Part shown: piece after piece, positions 35,698-48,030 of the stretch
Layout of the letters: each line of letters starts with the position of its first letter
Numbering within the stretch: position 1 is the first letter of the stretch
Program-made: the position numbers and the translations under genes
Assembly (NCBI GenBank): GCA_964019695.1
Contig: CAXHUL010000214.1
Coordinates: 930,001 to 994,000 of the forward strand
Source of the DNA: Loripinus fragilis
Taxonomy: Eukaryota; Mollusca; Bivalvia; Lucinida; Lucinidae
Direction: 5' to 3'
Length of the DNA: 64,000 bases
Notes under the pieces: generated by a model
Told to the model about the DNA's origin: nothing
The model's input: the letters and a program-made list of their open reading frames with translations, nothing else
Database searches by the model: none

Positions 35698-38295
35698 CCC
35701 TATCCGCGTGCAAAATCTAAAAGCGATCAGAGCCTTAGAAAGCGCGTACAACCGCTATCCCCATTTGCCTTGGGCCCTATGGGAAAACAGGAAATATCAT
35801 AATTGCGGTCCGGGGCGCGCGCGCACAATGATAATTTTCACACCCGAGTAAGCTCTTTTATAGGTCAACATTTTGGAAAAAAATTGGCTTGCTGCCCACA
35901 GCAGGAGCTGAGAACCATGCATTCGGAGGTTTTCACAACCCACCCACTAATGCCCTCAAAGTTTGAGAAAACGCGACCTTCGCGAAAAGCCCCGGAACCT
36001 ATTGCAAAGTGATGAGCAGTGCCCAGGAGCACCTCTGGGTCATTTGCGCAAAATTCCTTCGGCTACAAGTGGCTCAAATAAGGGCGTGAAAATTGTGCCT
36101 AAAGCCCTTTTTAGGGGCTATTGCTCGGCACTCGGGGGACGGAAAATTTTACGCAATGCCTCACAATGAAGCACTGGTCGGGGGCTAACTTCTGGCACCA
36201 GTTTCGAGCCCGTCCGTGAAAGTGACCCGCGCAAGTTTTAGGCCGGTTCGGCTACTCTGGCCTAATGGGGCCTAATGGGAAGATCTTCTAATGCTCATAA
36301 CTTTTTAATTTTCCGATGGAACGCTTTGAAATTTTCACCATTTGTAGAGGGCCTCCCGTACTACAAACTGATGCCCGTGTGGGCATGATGAAAATAGTAG
36401 TTCGCGAGACGGAAGCGCGTAAAGCTTCGGGGCGGCAGACTTCCACACCCCGATAACTCGGTATCGAAACATTGTTGCGGGCGGGTGCGCATGGCAATAC
36501 CTGCGCCTCTGTTGGCCCTATCCGCGTGCAAAATCTAAAAGCGATCAGATCCTTAGAAAGCGCGTACAACCGCTATCCCCATTTGCCTTGGGCCCTATGG
36601 GAAAACAGGAAATATCATAATTGCGGTCCGGGGCGCGCGCGCACAATGATAATTTTCACACCCTAGTAAGCTCTTTTATAGGTCAACATTTTGGAAAAAA
36701 AATTGGCTTGCTGCCCACAGCAGGAGCTGAGAACCATGCATTCGGAGGTTTTCACACCCCACCCACTAATGCCCTCAAAGTTTGAGAAAACGCGACCTTC
36801 GCGAAAAGCCCCGGAACCTATTGCAAAGTGATGAGCAGTGCCCAGGAGCACCTCTCAGTCATTTGCGCAAAATTCCTTCGGCTACAAGTGGCTCAAATAA
36901 GGGCGTGAAAATTGTGCCGAAAGCCCTTTCAGGGGCTATTGCTCGGCACTCGGGGGACGGAAAATTTTACGCAATGCCTCACAATGAAGCACTGGTCGGG
37001 GGCTAACTTCTGGCACCAGTTTCGAGCCCGTCCGTGAAAGTGACCCGCGCAAGTTTTAGGCCGGTTCGGCTACTCTGGCCTAATGGGGCCTAATGGGAAG
37101 ATCTTCTAATGCTCATAACTTTTAAATTTTCCAATGGAACGCTTTGAAATTTTCACCATTTGTAGACGGCCTCCCGTACTACAAACTGATGCCCGTGTGG
37201 GCATGATGAAAATAGTAGTTCGCGAGACGGAAGCGCGTAAAGCTTCGGGGCGGCAGACTTCCACACCCCGATAACTCGGTATCGAAACATTGTTGCGGGC
37301 GGGTGCGCATGGCAATACCTGCGCCTCTGTTGGCCCTATCAGCGTGCAAAATCTAAAAGCGATCAGAGCCTTAGAAAGCGCGTACAACCGCTATCCCCAT
37401 TTGCCTTGGGCCCTATGGGAAAACAGGAAATATCATAATTGCGGTCCGGGGCGCGCGCGCACAATGATAATTTTCACACCCGAGTAAGCTCTTTTATAGG
37501 TCAACATTTTGGAAAAAAAATTGGCTTGCTGCCCACAGCAGGAGCTGAGAACCATGCATTCGGAGGTTTTCACACCCCACCCACTAATGCCCTCAAAGTT
37601 TGAGAAAACGCGACCTTCGCGAAAAGCCCCGGAACCTATTGCAAAGTGATGAGCAGTGCCCAGGAGCACCTCTCAGTCATTTGCGCAAAATTCCTTCGGC
37701 TACAAGTGGCTCAAATAAGGGCGTGAAAATTGTGCCGAAAGCCCTTTCAGGGGCTATTGCTCGGCACTCGGGGGACGGAAAATTTTACGCAATGCCTCAC
37801 AATGAAGCACTGGTCGGGGGCTAACTTCTGGCACCAGTTTCGAGCCCGTCCATGAAAGTGACCCGCGCAAGTTTTAGGCCGGTTCGGCTACTCTGGCCTA
37901 ATGGGGCCTAATGGGAAGATCTTCTAATGCTCATAACTTTTTAATTTTCCGATGGAACGCTTTGAAATTTTCACCATTTGTAGACGGCCTCCCGTACTAC
38001 AAACTGATGCCCGTGTGGGCATGATGAAAATAGTAGTTTGCGAGATGGAAGCACGTAAAGCTTTGGGGCGGCAGACTTCCACACCCCGATAACTCGGTAT
38101 CGAAACATTGTTGCGGGCGGGTGCGCATGGCAATACCTGCGCCTCTGTTGGCCCTATCCGCGTGCAAAATCTAAAAGCGATCAGAGCCTTAGAAAGCGCG
38201 TACAACCGCTATCCCCATTTGCCTTGGGCCCTATGGGAAAACAGGAAATATCATAATTGCGGTCCGGGGCGCGCGCGCACAATGATAATTTTCAC

Positions 38296-39114
38296 ACCCG
38301 AGTAAGCTCTTTTATAGGTCAACATTTTGGAAAAAAAATTGGCTTGCTGCCCACAGCAGGAGCTGAGAACCATGCATTCGGAGGTTTTCACACCCCACCC
38401 ACTAATGCCCTCAAAGTTTGAGAAAACGCGACCTTCGCGAAAAGCCCCGGAACCTATTGCAAAGTGATGAGCAGTGCCCAGGAGCACCTCTCAGTCATTT
38501 GCGCAAAATTCCTTCGGCTACAAGTGGCTGGGCTATTGCTCGGCACTCGGGGGGACGGAAAATTTTACGCAATGCCTCCACAATGAAGCACTGGTCGGGG
38601 GCTAACTTCTGGCACCAGTTTCGAGCCCGTCCGTGAAAGTGACCCGCGCAAGTTTTAGGCCGGTTCGGCTACTCTGGCCTAATGGGGCCTAATGGGAAGA
38701 TCTTCTAATGCCTCATAACTTTTTAATTTTCCGATGGAACGCTTTGAAATTTTCACCATTTGTAGACGGCCTCCGGTACTACAAACTGATGCCCGTGTGG
38801 GCATGATGAAAATAGTAGTTCGCGAGACGGAAGCGCGTAAAGCTTCGGGGCGGCAGACTTCCACACCCCGATAACTCGGTATCGAAACATTGTTGCGGGC
38901 GGGCCCGATAACTCGGTATCGAAACATTGTTGCGGGCGGGTGCGCATGGCAATACCTGCGCCTCTGTTGGCCCTATCCGCGTGCAAAATCTAAAAGCGAT
39001 CAGAGCCTTTGAAAGCGCGTACAACCGCTATCTCCATTTGCCTTGGGCCCTATGGGAAAACAGGAAATATCATAATTGCGGTCCGGGGCGCGCGCGCACA
39101 ATGATAATTTTCAC
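38296..39114 (+). repeat. Multiply rearranged satellite monomer
   Basis: This copy has a 39-bp deletion after CAAGTGGCT (near 38529, removing the left arm of the 36-nt hairpin). It also has one extra G in the G-run, an extra C near 38579 and near 38711, and a 37-bp tandem duplication at 38867-38940. The gains and losses nearly cancel, so its length is 819 bp. The neighbours on both sides have none of these changes. Confidence 0.93.
38867..38940 (+). repeat. 37-bp tandem duplication inside a monomer
   Basis: Positions 38867-38903 and 38904-38940 are identical, each starting CCCGATAACTCGG and ending GCGGGCGGG. Other monomers have a single copy. The unit ends in GGG and begins with CCC, so fold-back or slippage at the GC-rich border may have caused it. 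Confidence 0.95.
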
Positions 39115-42100
39115 ACCCGAGTAAGCTCTTTTATAGGTCAACATTTTGGAAAAAAAATTGGCTTGCTGCCCACAGCAGGAGCTGAGAACCATGCATTCGG
39201 AGGTTTTCACACCCCACCCACTAATGCCCTCAAAGTTTGAGAAAACGCGACCTTCGCGAAAAGCCCCGGAACCTATTGCAAAGTGATGAGCAGTGCCCAG
39301 GAGCACCTCTCAGTCATTTGCGCAAAATTCCTTCGGCTACAAGTGGCTCAAATAAGGGCGTGAAAATTGTGCCGAAAGCCCTTTCAGGGGCTATTGCTCG
39401 GCACTCGGGGGACGGAAAATTTTACGCAATGCCTCACAATGAAGCACTGGTCGGGGGCTAACTTCTGGCACCAGTTTCGAGCCCGTCCGTGAAAGTGACC
39501 CGCGCAAGTTTTAGGCCGGTTCGGCTACTCTGGCCTAATGGGGCCTAATGGGAAGATCTTCTAATGCTCATAACTTTTTAATTTTCCGATGGAACGCTTT
39601 GAAATTTTCACCATTTGTAGACGGCCTCCCGTACTACAAACTGATGCCCGTGTGGGCATGATGAAAATAGTAGTTCGCGAGACGGAAGCGCGTAAAGCTT
39701 CGGGGCGGCAGACTTCCACACCCCGATAACTCGGTATCGAAACATTGTTGCGGGCGGGTGCGCATGGCAATACCTGCGCCTCTGTTGGCCCTATCCGCGT
39801 GCAAAATCTAAAAGCGATCAGAGCCTTAGAAAGCGCGTACAACCGCTATCCACATTTGCCTTGGGCCCTATGGGAAAACAGGAAATATCATAATTGCGGT
39901 CCGGGGCGCGCGCGCACAATGATAATTTTCACACCCGAGTAAGCTCTTTTATAGGTCAACATTTTGGAAAAAAAATTGGCTTGCTGCCCACAGCAGGAGC
40001 TGAGAACCATGCATTCGGAGGTTTTCACACCCCACCCACTAATGCCCTCAAAGTTTGAGAAAACGCGACCTTCGCGAAAAGCCCCGGAACCTATTGCAAA
40101 GTGATGAGCAGTGCCCAGGAGCACCTCTCAGTCATTTGCGCAAAATTCCTTCGGCTACAAGTGGCTCAAATAAGGGCGTGAAAATTGTGCCGAAAGCCCT
40201 TTCAGGGGCTATTGCTCGGCACTCGGGGGACGGAAAATTTTACGCAATGCCTCACAATGAAGCACTGGTCGGGGGCTAACTTCTGGCACCAGTTTCGAGC
40301 CCGTCCGTGAAAGTGACCCGCGCAAGTTTTAGGCCGGTTCGGCTACTCTGGCCTAATGGGGCCTAATGGGAAGATCTTCTAATGCTCATAACTTTTTAAT
40401 TTTCCGATGGAACGCTTTGAAATTTTCACCATTTGTAGACGGCCTCCCGTACTACAAACTGATGCCCGTGTGGGCATGATGAAAATAGTAGTTCGCGAGA
40501 CGGAAGCGCGTAAAGCTTCGGGGCGGCAGACTTCCACACCCCGATAACTCGGTATCGAAACATTGTTGCGGGCGGGTGCGCATGGCAATACCTGCGCCTC
40601 TGTTGGCCCTATCCGCGTGCAAAATCTAAAAGCGATCAGAGCCTTAGAAAGCGCGTACAACCGCTATCCACATTTGCCTTGGGCCCTATGGGAAAACAGG
40701 AAATATCATAATTGCGGTCCGGGGCGCGCGCGCACAATGATAATTTTCACACCCGAGTAAGCTCTTTTATAGGTCAACATTTTGGAAAAAAAATTGGCTT
40801 GCTGCCCACAGCAGGAGCTGAGAACCATGCATTCGGAGGTTTTCACACCCCACCCACTAATGCCCTCAAAGTTTGAGAAAACGCGACCTTCGCGAAAAGC
40901 CCCGGAACCTATTGCAAAGTGATGAGCAGTGCCCAGGAGCAAATCTCAGTCATTTGCGCAAAATTCCTTCGGCTACAAGTGGCTCAAATAAGGGCGTGAA
41001 AATTGTGCCGAAAGCCCTTTCAGGGGCTATTGCTCGGCACTCGGGGGACGGAAAATTTTACGCAATGCCTCACAATGAAGCACTGGTCAGGGGCTAACTT
41101 CTGGCACCAGTTTCGAGCCCGTCCGTGAAAGTGACCCGCGCAAGTTTTAGGCCGGTTCGGCTACTCTGGCCTAATGGGGCCTAATGGGAAGATCTTCTAA
41201 TGCTCATAACTTTTTAATTTTCCGATGGAACGCTTTGAAATTTTCACCATTTGTAGACGGCCTCCCGTACTACAAACTGATGCCCGTGTGGGCATGATGA
41301 AAATAGTAGTTCGCGAGACGGAAGCGCGTAAAGCTTCGGGGCGGCAGACTTCCACACCCCGATAACTCGGTATCGAAACATTGTTGCGGGCGGGTGCGCA
41401 TGGCAATACCTGCGCCTCTGTTGGCCCTATCCGCGTGCAAAATCTAAAAGCGATCAGAGCCTTAGAAAGTGCGTACAACCGCTATCCCCATTTGCCTTGG
41501 GCCCTATGGGAAAACAGGAAATATCATAATTGCGGTCCGGGGCGCGCGCGCACAATGATAATTTTCACACCCGAGTAAGCTCTTTTATAGGTCAACATTT
41601 TGAAAAAAAATTGGCTTGCTGCCCACAGCAGGAGCTGAGAACCATGCATTCGGAGGTTTTCACACCCCACCCACTAATGCCCTCAAAGTTTGAGAAAACG
41701 CGACCTTCGCGAAAAGCCCCGGAACCTATTGCAAAGTGATGAGCAGTGCCCAGGAGCACCTCTCAGTCATTTGCGCAAAATTCCTTCGGCTACAAGTGGC
41801 TCAAATAAGGGCGTGAAAATTGTGCCGAAAGCCCTTTCAGGGGCTATTGCTCGGCACTCGGGGGACGGAAAATTTTACGCAATGCCTCACAATGAAGCAC
41901 TGGTCGGGGGCTAACTTCTGGCACCAGTTTCGAGCCCGTCCGTGAAAGTGACCCGCGCAAGTTTTAGGCCGGTTCGGCTACTCTGGCCTAATGGGGCCTA
42001 ATGGGAAGATCTTCTAATGCTCATAACTTTTTAATTTTCCGATGGAACGCTTTGAAATTTTCACCATTTGTAGACGGCCTCCCGTACTACAAACTGATGC

Positions 42101-45100
42101 CCGTGTGGGCATGATGAAAATAGTAGTTCGCGAGACGGAAGCGCGTAAAGCTTCGGGGCGGCAGACTTCCACACCCCGATAACTCGGTATCGAAACATTG
42201 TTGCGGGCGGGTGCGCATGGCAATACCTGCGCCTCTGTTGGCCCTATCCGCGTGCAAAATCTAAAAGCGATCAGAGCCTTAGAAAGCGCGTACAACCGCT
42301 ATCCCCATTTGCCTTGGGCCCTATGGGAAAACAGGAAATATCATAATTGCGGTCCGGGGCGTGCGCGCACAATGATAATTTTCACACCCGAGTAAGCTCT
42401 TTTATAGGTCAACATTTTGGAAAAAAAATTGGCTTGCTGCCCACAGCAGGAGCTGAGAACCATGCATTCGGAGGTTTTTACACCCCACCCACTAATGCCC
42501 TCAAAGTTTGAGAAAACGCGACCTTCACGAAAAGCCCCGGAACCTATTGCAAAGTGATGAGCAGTGCCCAGGAGCACCTCTCAGTCATTTGCGCAAAATT
42601 CCTTCGGCTACAAGTGGCTCAAATAAGGGCGTGAAAATTGTGCCGAAAGCCCTTCCAGGGGCTATTGCTCGGCACTCGGGGGACGGAAAATTTTACGCAA
42701 TGCCTCACAATGAAGCACTGGTCGGGGGCTAACTTCTGGCACCAGTTTCGAGCCCGTCCGTGAAAGTGACCCGCGCAAGTTTTAGGCCGGTTCGGCTACT
42801 CTGGCCTAATGGGGCCTAATGGGAAGATCTTCTAATGCTCATAACTTTTTAATTTTCCGATGGAACGCTTTGAAATTTTCACCATTTGTAGACGGCCTCC
42901 CGTACTACAAACTGATGCCCGTGTGGGCATGATGAAAATAGTAGTTCGCGAGACGGAAGCGCGTAAAGCTTCGGGGCGGCAGACTTCCACACCCCGATAA
43001 CTCGGTATCGAAACATTGTTGCGGGCGGGTGCGCATGGCAATACCTAGGCCTCTGTTGGCCCTATCCGCATGCAAAATCTAAAAGCGATCAGAGCCTTAG
43101 AAAGCGCGTACAACCGCTATCCCCATTTGCCTTGGGCCCTATGGGAAAACAGGAAATATCATAATTGCGGTCCGGGGCGCGCGTGCACAATGATAATTTT
43201 CACACCCGAGTAAGCTCTTTTATAGGTCAACATTTTGGAAAAAAAATTGGCTTGCTGCCCACAGCAGGAGCTGAGAACCATGCATTCGGAGGTTTTCACA
43301 CCCCACCCACTAATGCCCTCAAAGTTTGAGAAAACGCGACCTTCGCGAAAAGCCCCGGAACCTATTGCAAAGTGATGAGCAGTGCCCAGGAGCACCTCTC
43401 AGTCATTTGCGCAAAATTCCTTCGGCTACAAGTGGCTCAAATAAGGGCGTGAAAATTGTGCCGAAAGCCCTTTCAGGGGCTATTGCTCGGCACTCGGGGG
43501 ACGGAAAATTTTACGCAATGCCTCACAATGAAGCACTGGTCGGGGGCTAACTTCTGGCACCAGTTTCGAGCCCGTCCGTGAAAGTGACCCGCGCAAGTTT
43601 TAGGCCGGTTCGGCTACTCTGGCCTAATGGGGCCTAATGGGAAGATCTTCTAATGCTCATAACTTTTTAATTTTCCGATGGAACGCTTTGAAATTTTCAC
43701 CATTTGTAGACGGCCTCCCGTACTACAAACTGATGCCCGTGTGGGCATGATGAAAATAGTAGTTCGCGAGACGGAAGCGCGTAAAGCTTCGGGGCGGCAG
43801 ACTTCCACACCCCGATAACTCGGTATCGAAACATTGTTGCGGGCGGGTGCGCATGGCAATACCTGCGCCTCTGTTGGCCCTATCCGCGTGCAAAATCTAA
43901 AAGCGATCAGAGCCTTAGAAAGCGCGTACAACCGCTATCCCCATTTGCCTTGGGCCCTATGGGAAAACAGGAAATATCATAATTGCGGTCCGGGGCGCGC
44001 GCGCACAATGATAATTTTCACACCCGAGTAAGCTCTTTTATAGGTCAACATTTTGGAAAAAAAATTGGCTTGCTGCCCACAGCAGGAGCTGAGAACCATG
44101 CATTCGGAGGTTTTCACACCCCACCCACTAATGCCCTCAAAGTTTGAGAAAACGCGACCTTCGCGAAAAGCCCCGGAACCTATTGCAAAGTGATGAGCAG
44201 TGCCCAGGAGCACCTCTCAGTCATTTGCGCAAAATTCCTTCGGCTACAAGTGGCTCAAATAAGGGCGTGAAAATTGTGCCGAAAGCCCTTTCAGGGGCTA
44301 TTGCTCGGCACTCGGGGGACGGAAAATTTTACGCAATGCCTCACAATGAAGCACTGGTCGGGGGCTAACTTCTGGCACCAGTTTCGAGCCCGTCCGTGAA
44401 AGTGACCCGCGCAAGTTTTAGGCCGGTTCGGCTACTCTGGCCTAATGGGGCCTAATGGGAAGATCTTCTAATGCTCATAACTTTTTAATTTTCCGATGGA
44501 ACGCTTTGAAATTTTCACCATTTGTAGACGGCCTCCCGTACTACAAACTGATGCCCGTGTGGGCATGATGAAAATAGTAGTTCGCGAGACGGAAGCGCGT
44601 AAAGCTTCGGGGCGGCAGACTTCCACACCCCGATAACTCGGTATCGAAACATTGTTGCGGGCGGGTGCGCATGGCAATACCTGCGCCTCTGTTGGCCCTA
44701 TCCGCGTGCAAAATCTAAAAGCGATCAGAGCCTTAGAAAGCGCGTACAACCGCTATCCACATTTGCCTTGGGCCCTATGGGAAAACAGGAAATATCATAA
44801 TTGCGGTCCGGGGCGCGCGCGCACAATGATAATTTTCACACCCGAGTAAGCTCTTTTATAGGTCAACATTTTGGAAAAAAAATTGGCTTGCTGCCCACAG
44901 CAGGAGCTGAGAACCATGCATTCGGAGGTTTTCACACCCCACCCACTAATGCCCTCAAAGTTTGAGAAAACGCGACCTTCGCGAAAAGCCCCGGAACCTA
45001 TTGCAAAGTGATGAGCAGTGCCCAGGAGCACCTCTCAGTCATTTGCGCAAAATTCCTTCGGCTACAAGTGGCTCAAATAAGGGCGTGAAAATTGTGCCGA

Positions 45101-48030
45101 AAGCCCTTTCAGGGGCTATTGCTCGGCACTCGGGGGACGGAAAATTTTACGCAATGCCTCACAATGAAGCACTGGTCGGGGGCTAACTTCTGGCACCAGT
45201 TTCGAGCCCGTCCGTGAAAGTGACCCGCGCAAGTTTTAGGCCGGTTCGGCTACTCTGGCCTAATGGGGCCTAATGGGAAGATCTTCTAATGCTCATAACT
45301 TTTTAATTTTCCGATGGAACGCTTTGAAATTTTCACCATTTGTAGACGGCCTCCCGTACTACAAACTGATACCCGTGTGGGCATGATGAAAATAGTAGTT
45401 CGCGAGACGGAAGCGCGTAAAGCTTCGGGGCGGCAGACTTCCACACCCCGATAACTCGGTATCGAAACATTGTTGCGGGCGGGTGCGCATGGCAATACCT
45501 GCGCCTCTGTTGGCCCTATCCGCGTGCAAAATCTAAAAGCGATCAGAGCCTTAGAAAGCGCGTACAACCGCTATCCCCATTTGCCTTGGGCCCTATGGGA
45601 AAACAGGAAATATCATAATTGCGGTCCGGGGCGCGCGCGCACAATGATAATTTTCACACCCGAGTAAGCTCTTTTATAGGTCAACATTTTGGAAAAAAAA
45701 TTGGCTTGCTGCCCACAGCAGGAGCTGAGAACCATGCATTCGGAGGTTTTCACACCCCACCCACTAATGCCCTCAAAGTTTGAGAAAACGCGACCTTCGC
45801 GAAAAGCCCCGGAACCTATTGCAAAGTGATGAGCAGTGCCCAGGAGCACCTCTCAGTCATTTGCGCAAAATTCCTTCGGCTACAAGTGGCTCAAATAAGG
45901 GCGTGAAAATTGTGCCGAAAGCCCTTTCAGGGGCTATTGCTCGGCACTCGGGGGACGGAAAATTTTACGCAATGCCTCACAATGAAGCACTGGTCGGGGG
46001 CTAACTTCTGGCACCAGTTTCGAGCCCGTCCGTGAAAGTGACCCGCGCAAGTTTTAGGCCGGTTCGGCTACTCTGGCCTAATGGGGCCTAATGGGAAGAT
46101 CTTCTAATGCTCATAACTTTTTAATTTTCCGATGGAACGCTTTGAAATTTTCACCATTTGTAGACGGCCTCCCGTACTACAAACTGATGCCCGTGTGGGC
46201 ATGATGAAAATAGTAGTTCGCGAGACGGAAGCGCATAAAGCTTCGGGGCGGCAGACTTCCACACCCCGATAACTCGGTATCGAAACATTGTTGCGGGCGG
46301 GTGCGCATGGCAATACCTGCGCCTCTGTTGGCCCTATCCGCGTGCAAAATCTAAAAGCGATCAGAGCCTTAGAAAGCGCGTACAACCGCTATCCCCATTT
46401 GCCTTGGGCCCTATGGGAAAACAGGAAATATCATAATTGCGGTCCGGGGCGCGCGCGCACAATGATAATTTTCACACCCGAGTAAGCTCTTTTATAGGTC
46501 AACATTTTGGAAAAAAAATTGGCTTGCTGCCCACAGCAGGAGCTGAGAACCATGCATTCGGAGGTTTTCACACCCCACCCACTAATGCCCTCAAAGTTTG
46601 AGAAAACGCGACCTTCGCGAAAAGCCCCGGAACCTATTGCAAAGTGATGAGCAGTGCCCAGGAGCACCTCTCAGTCATTTGCGCAAAATTCCTTCGGCTA
46701 CAAGTGGCTCAAATAAGGGCGTGAAAATTGTGCCGAAAGCCCTTTCAGGGGCTATTGCTCGGCACTCGGGGGACGGAAAATTTTACGCAATGCCTCACAA
46801 TGAAGCACTGGTCGGGGGCTAACTTCTGGCACCAGTTTCGAGCCCGTCCGTGAAAGTGACCCGCGCAAGTTTTAGGCCGGTTCGGCTACTCTGGCCTAAT
46901 GGGGCCTAATGGGAAGATCTTCTAATGCTCATAACTTTTTAATTTTCCGATGGAACGCTTTGAAATTTTCACCATTTGTAGACGGCCTCCCGTACTACAA
47001 ACTGATGCCCGTGTGGGCATGATGAAAATAGTAGTTCGCGAGACGGAAGCGCGTAAAGCTTCGGGGCGGCAGACTTCCACACCCCGATAACTCGGTATCG
47101 AAACATTGTTGCGGGCGGGTGCGCATGGCAATACCTGCGCCTCTGTTGGCCCTATCCGCGTGCAAAATCTAAAAGCGATCAGAGCCTTAGAAAGCGCGTA
47201 CAACCGCTATCCCCATTTGCCTTGGGCCCTATGGGAAAACAGGAAATATCATAATTGCGGTCCGGGGCGCGCGCGCACAATGATAATTTTCACACCCGAG
47301 TAAGCTCTTTTATAGGTCAACATTTTGGGAAAAAAATTGGCTTGCTGCCCACAGCAGGAGCTGAGAACCATGCATTCGGAGGTTTTCACACCCCACCCAC
47401 TAATGCCCTCAAAGTTTGAGAAAACGCGACCTTCGCGAAAAGCCCCGGAACCTATTGCAAAGTGATGAGCAGTGCCCAGGAGCACCTCTCAGTCATTTGC
47501 GCAAAATTCCTTCGGCTACAAGTGGCTCAAATAAGGGCGTGAAAATTGTGCCGAAAGCCCTTTCAGGGGCTATTGCTCGGCACTCGGGGGACGGAAAATT
47601 TTACGCAATGCCTCACAATGAAGCACTGGTCGGGGGCTAACTTCTGGCACCAGTTTCGAGCCCGTCCGTGAAAGTGACCCGCGCAAGTTTTAGGCCGGTT
47701 CGGCTACTCTGGCCTAATGGGGCCTAATGGGAAGATCTTCTAATGCTCATAACTTTTTAATTTTCCGATGGAACGCTTTGAAATTTTCACCATTTGTAGA
47801 CGGCCTCCCGTACTACAAACTGATGCCCGTGTGGGCATGATGAAAATAGTAGTTCGCGAGACGGAAGCGCGTAAAGCTTCGGGGCGGCAGACTTCCACAC
47901 CCCGATAACTCGGTATCGAAACATTGTTGCGGGCGGGTGCGCATGGCAATACCTGCGCCTCTGTTGGCCCTATCCGCGTGCAAAATCTAAAAGCGATCAG
48001 AGCCTTAGAAAGCGCGTACAACCGCTATCC

